DNA of 64,000 nt, from contig CM040743.1 in assembly GCA_022829145.1 (NCBI GenBank), positions 35,629,841 through 35,693,840 on the forward strand. The letters run 5' to 3'. The notes beneath the pieces were generated by a model that was not told the DNA's origin, did not search any database, and saw only the letters and a program-made list of their open reading frames with translations. The position numbers and the translations under genes are program-made. Of this stretch, positions 56,679-64,000 are shown piece after piece (within the stretch, counting starts at the first letter, position 1; the number at the start of each line of letters is the position of its first letter). This DNA is from Albula goreensis (taxonomy: Eukaryota; Chordata; Actinopteri; Albuliformes; Albulidae).

Positions 56679-57929
56679 TGTATGCAGAGATGTCCATTTG
56701 TCAGCATATGCATGGGTTAATATGTGTTTACGAGTGTATGTGTGCATGTCTTTGAGTATGTTTGCATGAGTGTAAGTGTGCATGTGTGTATTTCTGTGTG
56801 TGTTTATGTTAATATCTGATTTTAAAATAAAATTAAAACGAAAGTTATAATGGTTAATGAGCTTAGCTTAAGAGATAACCTTTGTCTTATTGACAGAATA
56901 TTTGGATTCTGTTGGACAAGGAATTGACTCCACAAAGACTGCTGGTTGCTTTTAACCAGAGCTCTGATTTACATTTTATTTCTTTATAGTGAATTAATGA
57001 AGGTTTCAAGAGGAGTCTGAGTTATCAACAACATGTGGATTACATTAGCGGCCTACACTCAATGTGCCTGTGGTTGGAGTAAAATACTCTTTTCTTGGTG
57101 GGTGAAAGTTAATGAAGTGAAACCTGGACTGTATTTTGAAAAACAGAACATGGTTTATTATAAATTTTGATCACAGGAGCAATAAAGATTTAAGCTTTAT
57201 TATTATCTTTTAATAAAAGACCCAGAGCTTTGAGGAAGTCCAGATGAGCTCTTTTTTGCCCCTTTTTCTTGTAATTTAGTTCTTGTTGTCAAGATAGGCT
57301 GGATGGCCATTCTAAAAAGTTAGGTTCCCTGGTCACCTTGAGGTAGGCCATTTGTTTCCTGCCAAAACTGTATAAACAGTTTATTTTTACAAGTTTCTAA
57401 CACTGGTTCACTTTCTTAAACCTAATACATGGAGAATTTTCAAAGACCTTGCTGCTCCTTGGCTGTTTATTTTCATTGGCCCCACACAGCTATAGCTTGG
57501 CTTATAGCAATAGATAGATCATATTTCAATAACGCAGGACTAGTCTGATATTTGGTTCAATGAGGAAAAAAAACTTCCTTATCAATGTCTGTATTACCAA
57601 GATAAAATAATTACTCATGTCCCATATACAGTAGTTTGGAGTTAACTCATGTTTTATCTGGCCACTGTCTCAGCTGAAAAATGTCACTCAAAAGACCTGA
57701 GATACATATGTTGATAAATGTACCTATATGCTATATTCAATGCTATAAAGGTTTCCATTTGGGTGCCATATATTTAAGTGGAGACCAGAGTAAGGTCTAT
57801 TGTAGTCAAGTATGACTCTACACATATTCAGCAATAAACTGCGATTTATCCTGAAGAGGAGGCAACAGCAAATACTCCACCTGAGGAAAATGAAACCCAA
57901 CACGGACAAGGCACTTTGACTGGAAATTA

Positions 57930-58620
57930 ATCATGACAGTGAGTGTTAGGTATTCACCGCCATGTGGAAATATGCAACCTCATAAACCATCACAGAGGTG
58001 GATGTGGGGGAAGGATGGGGGGAAGAAAGAGGAGTCAAACTTGATGGATCAAAAATGGAAAAACCTTCCTCTCTGGCTGCTGGGACTATCCTACCATTGG
58101 CAGGCACATAGGGTGTTCACAAAGATCCAGAACAAAATGGTTTTAGAGAGGCATCCAGACATTCACCACAAGCCGTACAGTTTGGCCACCAACACAGTCG
58201 CTGCTTGTGACATCGCTCCAAACTTCCTGCTTGGCGCTTTAATCTCCCGGTTCAGGCCCATGTACATTGGGGCCCACCTCATGGCTGACGGTCCTATTGC
58301 TCTCTCTGGGACGGGCCGCAGTAACGAGGAGTTAAAATCGCAGAAGTTGACCGCGCTGACCGATTTCCGAAAGACCAGCTGCTACCACCAGAGTGCCAAC
58401 ACTCTTGCTTTCCAGACCGGAGTCCTTTGTTGAACCCGGAAAAAGTCGGCACTGGTTTCACAGAGGGAAGGAGGACCTCTTAAGACTCACAACGGCCTTC
58501 ACAAATAAACGCTGCAAGCTGACACAAAGACACACACAGCTCCAGCTTCAGAAAGCTCCGGGAAAACAAACACCTTTTTTTCCCTCATTACCAACGCCTT
58601 AAACAACTCTGTTTGTTTAG
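57930..58620 (+). other. GC-richer island with a 166-codon open frame, identity unknown
   Basis: A frame from ATG 57933 to TGA 58433 runs for 166 codons in a region where other frames are closed, and GC content is visibly higher (mixed codons such as GGC, CGG, GCC, GAC) than the AT-rich surroundings. I do not recognise the protein; it contains SRFRPMYIGAHLMADGPIAL and SLATNTVAACDIAPNFLLGA. No signal peptide or membrane segment. It could be an exon or retrocopy of a gene I cannot place, or a conserved non-coding element that happens to be open. Confidence 0.3.
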
Positions 58621-58635
58621 TTCTGTTACTCAGCG

Positions 58636-59018
58636 GGTTACAGTACAGAAATGCTTACAATAATAAAGGATTATCATCTGAGTTGGATGATACCAGGCCA
58701 AAGCTCACAACACACCAGGCCCGACCCAATAGTATGTCTGAGCAAAGGCTTTGCTATTTATTTGTTATTTCATACTTTTAAATCATCAGTCTCGTACACT
58801 AAAGATGTGCAAATTGGTTATACAGAATTGTTAGAATAATAAAAGATTATCATCAGATTTACACAATGTCGGTTCATAGTTCTGAACACACCAGTTCTGA
58901 TTCATTGGTATGTCTGGACAAAGTGTTAGCTGTTTATTTTTTCTTTAATCAACAGTTAATCAGCAATATTTAATACATTTTTTTAATAAACTGTTTTGTG
59001 CCCAAAGTATGTGTGAAT
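58636..59018. repeat. Diverged tandem duplication, two units of about 180-200 bp
   Basis: Unit 1 (58636-58815) and unit 2 (58816-59018) share, in order, AATAATAAAGGATTATCATC / AATAATAAAAGATTATCATC, ACACACCAG..., TAGTATGTCTG / TGGTATGTCTG, CAAAG, and an ending ...GTGCAAATTGG / ...GTGTGAATCGG. A third partial start (GGTTGTACAAATAC) follows at 59019. Confidence 0.75.
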
Positions 59019-60659
59019 CGGTTGTACAAATACATCTGTTGTTTTTGTTTAAAGACAGATAGACAACTGCACATGAATGTCTTTGAAAAGATACAGAGGG
59101 AAAAAACCCAGTTATTTTAATAAACAAACTATTGTTTCATAATTTATGCCACAAGTTCAGTAAAGAAAACATTTGTTTCTCTGTTGTTTTGATGCGTAAT
59201 AGTTTAAACAGAGCCATGAACTCTTTCTAATGTGTTATTGATAAACCATTCATGTCAACACCTCTCCGGTTGTATTTTTCCAGTTTTATTGGATGCTGTC
59301 CTTTAAGACAGCAGCCATCAACCTTTCCAGGCACAGCAATATTTTCAATGTTAAATTTTGACAGACTACATTGTTTCCCTTTTGGATTCTTATAAACTCT
59401 GTTGTAGTTGAATTAATGCAGAACATTCATCAGTGCTGTGTGGTAGGCCTGTATATTTACAGTGCGAATACTTCTGTAGTTTCACTTCAGGTCAAAACCC
59501 ATCTCAATCTCATATGGTTTATACATATTTAAAACATGTATCACACATAATCAGATATTTGTATTAATATATTTTGAAAATGTTTAATGTCTTGTACTCA
59601 TTGATTCAGATACATATTTAGGTATATGTATGACTTAGGACTGACATTCATAGATTGGCTTCTGCCATTCTGTTCCTATTTTACAGTGATTATGGAGCTC
59701 AGTAAGAACCTTAAAAGACAGAAAGAATCTATTCTTTACTAAATGGCAGCTGGAGAAAATTCATTTAAAACATTGGTTTACCATTTGGACAGATACAATC
59801 ATACAATCAACATTAAGTGATTTTTATGAGAATGAGATAGACTACATGGGTAGTTAGCAAAGATGTGAGTATGGTTTGGTTGTTAGTGTTAAGAAATGCA
59901 TGTGTTTAATGAAGGAGATGGAAACATTGCCTAAATGTATAAATATTTATGAACTTTCCATTTACTTTCATATATATACACATCAATATACAAATTTATT
60001 TTTTTAGAGAATAAACATCTTAAGAAAATATTATGCTAACTTGTAAAATAAATAGAGCTGTACATGTAATTAACTTTCATTTTTTTAGTAGGTGAAAGAA
60101 TAAATTAATATTAGCTGAATTGTTTAATCGATAGACACAGTCTATATCTCTATATATCTTTATTAAAATTCCAGTTCACTTTATCACATGTGATTCTGTT
60201 CATGTTCAAGTGTAATACCATCAGACAGCTTCTGTGCTGTCAACAAAGCTGCATTAGAATTTTGTCAAGATCAGATAATGAAGCAAACATCCTTGCCCTT
60301 AGCAAGAGTGTTATTTTTATGTGCACTAACTGAGTGCATTTTACAAAGAGCACAGACTTACTTTTCTGGGTCACGGCCTTGGAAGTGGATCAAACTCATT
60401 TTCATGTAGAATTATTCATTTATTCACATAACCTTTGAATCAGCAGAAGTGAATGGCATGCCATGAGCTACAGGCTACATGTTGTTGTTACTGAAAGTTA
60501 TACCTCTCCCTCCATCACAACTAACTCTCCTGTTGTGGGCACCTGCATGGCCTGTATTCTATAAAAGAATCTATGGCTTTCACCTAAACGTCTCAGTACT
60601 TCCTGTGCAGGTGCAGTTAGCACAGCTGCTCCTCAAGAAATCAATCGCTGGTTCCAATT

Positions 60660-60689
60660 TTGGGATAAAAAAGGAGAAAGAAGGAAAAA
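60660..60689. repeat. Source copy of the 30-nt string found at 61838-61867
   Basis: Starts TTGGGATAAAAAAGG and is purine-rich to its end. Identical over 30 nt to the later copy; here it has no flanking direct repeats, so this is the likely donor. Confidence 0.85.
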
Positions 60690-61821
60690 ATTAAAGAAAA
60701 AAGAATATCCCAGAGTCATAGACTCCTATTATTTTCTGAACCCCTTTTGGGGAATTATGGTATTGTTCTATAGACATTCAATTTGAAGCACTCAGACCAT
60801 TGTCCTTTGGATGATACAAATAAATATGAAGGATGTGGGTTTTTGAAATTGGTCCTGATCATGAAATTGTTTGTACTCTTCTGTTGTGGTTGGGGATTGT
60901 TCCTATTTTCCCCCCAATATCCTTCCTGTATTTAATTGTATCCAGTTCTTCAAAATCTGTGCTCTACTATAATGAATTAAGCAAGGTTCCTATTGTTTCC
61001 TGAAACTTGTCACACATTTTTATGACCCCCCACCCACCCCACCCCATTCCCATCAGTTTATTTATTTATTTTAGCATTGCGCAATGTGGCCTACATTCAT
61101 AATCATATCTGCGGCTTCAGTTTTTCATAATTCATGTCTGGGAATTTAGTGTCTTCAGGCTGTATGCTAGTACTGTTTAGTAAGAGGCACAAATTAGGGA
61201 TTTGGAAGACCCCTTTACAGTCAGAGACTTCAGAGCTCTCGCACCCACGGCCCTTCCTGTGAGTAGAGTGATCTAACGCCTGAGAAATCAGGTGGCTGCA
61301 GGACAGCCCGAGCAACATTAGCGAAACATCACGCGATCACCTCTACAAAGAGCAACACCGCCAGAACGGTATTTACTAACATGGCCAAGGAATGTGATCA
61401 ACAGGAACTGTGTTTAACAAAACCACCCTTTGATCTGAATCAAAGTCAAGTGAATAACACACATACACTTAATGCAAACTGGTGAGTAAGATGACTTGTT
61501 CAAAGGACTCTTGGTTTCAAAGGAAAAATTCAATACATTTCCTGCTCAATCTGCCAATCTTACATGTGTACCTTTGAAATGTCTATTCACTTCAGTTTTG
61601 AACAACTCACAAAAGATAACAAAAGAAATACCTGTAGTCGGGATGCTGCAGTTGAGTTTTGTAATTGTTCATGCCAGCATATTCAGCCATTTTGTTATAG
61701 AACAGCAACAGGACATGATTTTACGATTGAAGTTGGAAGAGTGGTATATGTGAAGTTATATTATATATATGTACAGGGTATAAACACAAAACAGTCAAAA
61801 AGTACTTGTATTCTGGAGTTG

Positions 61822-61879
61822 AAAAATCACAATTAAATTGGGATAAAAAAGGAGAAAGAAGGAAAAATCACAATTAAAT
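61822..61879. repeat. 17-bp direct repeats flanking a 24-bp copied insert
   Basis: AAAAATCACAATTAAAT occurs at 61822-61838 and again at 61863-61879. The 24 bases between them, with flanking bases making 30 identical nt, also occur at 60660-60689 in the same orientation. Confidence 0.9.
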
Positions 61880-63930
61880 AGGAGTCTACTCATGTTTTAT
61901 ATAAACATCCTGACTAATTACCTGTATGTTTCTGTCATAAAATACATTTTAAAATCTGTACTTTACAATGTGAGCTCATAAAGCTGACAAATTCCTACAC
62001 AGGCTAAACAGTTGGTGCCCGAATTGCTGGTGTATCAGTTATAAAAGGAGTTAATGTGTCAATACAGAAGGGGAACAATACAGAAAATCATGACGGCGTA
62101 ATATAAACAAGGAAAAAGTACATCAGGAAAGACGAAGACCGGTCACATGTTCAACCTCATAGAAAGGACAAATGTACCCTTAACAGGATTTTAGATATTT
62201 GCTAAAAACCACAAGACAATTGCTTCAGAAATGACCACAGGACAGAATCTACACCTCTATCACTCAGTCCGAACTAAAAGGTATGTTGTGAAATTCACAA
62301 AGCTGATTCTTACGGTTGGCCAGCCATTTGGAACCTGCTTTTAACCAATTTCAGTGAAAAACAGTGCATTCCTGGTGTAAGAAGCGCAAAGCATGGACTT
62401 CTGAGCAGTGAGCAAAAGTAAATTTGTTTTATAAATGCCCCCAACAGACATTGTATGTGGTTGATCAGATATATTTAATAATGATTCATAGCTTTAATAT
62501 TGAATATGGAAGAATGTAAGTGGATATAAAGCATGTTAATATTTTTGCTGTAGTTCAGAATTTGAGTTTGCTTTGATATGTCAGAAGAGAATATATTGTT
62601 TCCAACTGGTTCATTTTATTGTGACCAATAATGGATAACAAACCTTGCAGCATTTCACATTGTATATAGATTTGTATTTATATACTAGGTGTGGTGTGGT
62701 ATTTCACAACTATCATATATTTGATTTATTTTAGTGATAAATCAGGCTTATTCAATTAAATGTGACTTATGGATATTAAATGCAATTAATTTATAATTCT
62801 GAAGGAATTCACTAGTGCTCTCCTTTTTTACAGATGCTGATTTTTACTAATTTTGTCAAGTTAAATCTAGCAGTTACAAAAATAAATAAATAAAAATAAC
62901 AAATTTAAGTAATTTCAGTACCCACATTTCTGGTGCTGTACAAAAAATGACCAACAATGAGTCCAACTCCGTTTCCCCTGCATACAATGTAAAATAAAAA
63001 GGAATAAAACCACACAGCTTAAAGCATTAAAAGGTCAGCTACACATACCAATAACAGAACTTGTTTTAAATTCTGTTAGGAATGTTGTGCTAACTGATTA
63101 AGTTCCAATTTCTGAACATGCCCTCAGCCGGTGCTTATTTTATTTTGATGTATGCAAGATGCACGTCTGTTGCTGTCTGTTCACATACTTCAAAGAGCTG
63201 TAAACACTAACCAAACGGTACTTCAGAAAATGATGAAAGGAAACAAAAAGAATGACAGGAATTTTATAAAGCTGTTGAGGCAGAAATTGAGAGGCCTGTG
63301 ACCAAATTTACAATCCAGTTTGTTTATCCCTTCATCACGTCTCTAAGCCACCGACAATCTTTGAGAGCTAAAAAGCTTTCCTCCTCAGTGTGGTGGCAAT
63401 GATGTGGTAAGGCTATCTTAAGGGATGTTTTTGTGGGAAGGGAAGACATCGCTGTATGTAACATGGATGAAAAGCGAGTCAAGCAAATTGTTGTTTCTTA
63501 TGGGCTTAAACGTTATATGTGTGATAGGCCTTTGCTGATTCCACTTTCCTTAAATGTAACCATTAAAGAAAGGCACGGCTTACTTTCAAAACACATGAAC
63601 TTGCTGACTGAACCCAGGCTATTAAAAACACATGAAAAACCCTGATGAGAATGGAACTACTTGATGTTCTATCGAATGTGCATTTTTTAGAATACATGAT
63701 AATTAAAATCACACCAAAAGAAGTGATTCCATCAAAGACAGTGCTCAAACAGTGGTTGGTAAGGATGAGAACTATTTTCTGTGTTTCTGGGAATGGATGG
63801 AAATCCTTGTAGCACTCAGTGAAAATACAGTGGAGTTAATTATAAACACATGATTCTGCACAATTAGGATAATAGGATGAAATTGGAACCAGTCAGGGAC
63901 AAAGATTGGCATATCCAGAATATATGCTAA

Positions 63931-63960
63931 TGAGAGAGAGAGAGAGAAAGAGAGAGAGAG
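63931..63960. repeat. (GA)n microsatellite
   Basis: GA units with one AA interruption near the window end. Confidence 0.9.
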
Positions 63961-64000
63961 ACAGAGCCTCACCATATATGAAATCAGGATTAGAGGAAGT

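Larger units (their letters stand above)
51833..57929. other. AT-rich non-coding DNA, no gene seen
   Basis: Scattered short open frames without domains. Contains an ATTT repeat (52738-52767), a short GT repeat near 53736 and a GT repeat at 56658-56678 followed by TG-rich sequence to about 56805. Possibly an intron of a neighbouring gene beyond the window. Confidence 0.6.
59019..64000. other. AT-rich non-coding DNA, no gene seen
   Basis: No coding frame with a recognisable domain. Contains a TTTA repeat near 61057-61075, an AAAT repeat near 62879-62897, a GA repeat at 63931-63960 and a 41-bp templated insertion at about 61839-61879. Confidence 0.6.

Overview
The window is vertebrate nuclear DNA, most likely from a ray-finned fish. 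The genes have many exons with canonical GT-AG introns. The proteins are close to human RALA, CDK13 and MPLKIP. The non-coding DNA is AT-rich and carries fish-type mobile-element debris: a LINE fragment with a YADD motif, a Tc1/mariner-type MITE and a tRNA-derived SINE. Species cannot be settled from the sequence. There are no operons, CRISPR arrays or other bacterial features.

Layout. Positions 1-17592 hold no gene I can support; this is upstream flank or 5' intron of rala, with one small MITE and a few GC-richer patches that may be regulatory. rala lies on + at 17593-about 24030: four coding exons (206 aa) and a long 3'UTR with microsatellites. A gap of about 2 kb follows, containing a duplicated and partly inverted segment. 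cdk13 lies on + from its ATG at 26517 to its stop at 41968: 14 coding exons, 1434 aa, all splice phases consistent. Its 3'UTR probably ends between 42700 and 43110. mplkip lies on - at 49999-48802 with two coding exons, convergent with cdk13. From about 50150 to 64000 no gene is recognisable: there is a LINE relic (50770-51832), an unexplained GC-richer island with a 166-codon open frame (57930-58620), a diverged tandem duplication just after it, and AT-rich DNA.

How the genes relate. From memory, the order RALA - CDK13 - MPLKIP with these orientations matches human chromosome 7p14, so the block is old vertebrate synteny. The genes do not form a pathway: RalA is a plasma-membrane/endosome GTPase, CDK13 with cyclin K phosphorylates the RNA polymerase II tail and supports RNA processing, and MPLKIP (TTDN1) is a nuclear disordered protein linked to lariat debranching. 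No new gene system was found. The points most worth a second look are small: a CTCF-type motif sitting on a cdk13 splice acceptor, two complementary microsatellites in the rala 3'UTR that could pair into a long RNA stem, a 41-bp templated insertion, two in-frame splice acceptors in mplkip, the duplicated/inverted segment before cdk13, and the island at 58 kb.
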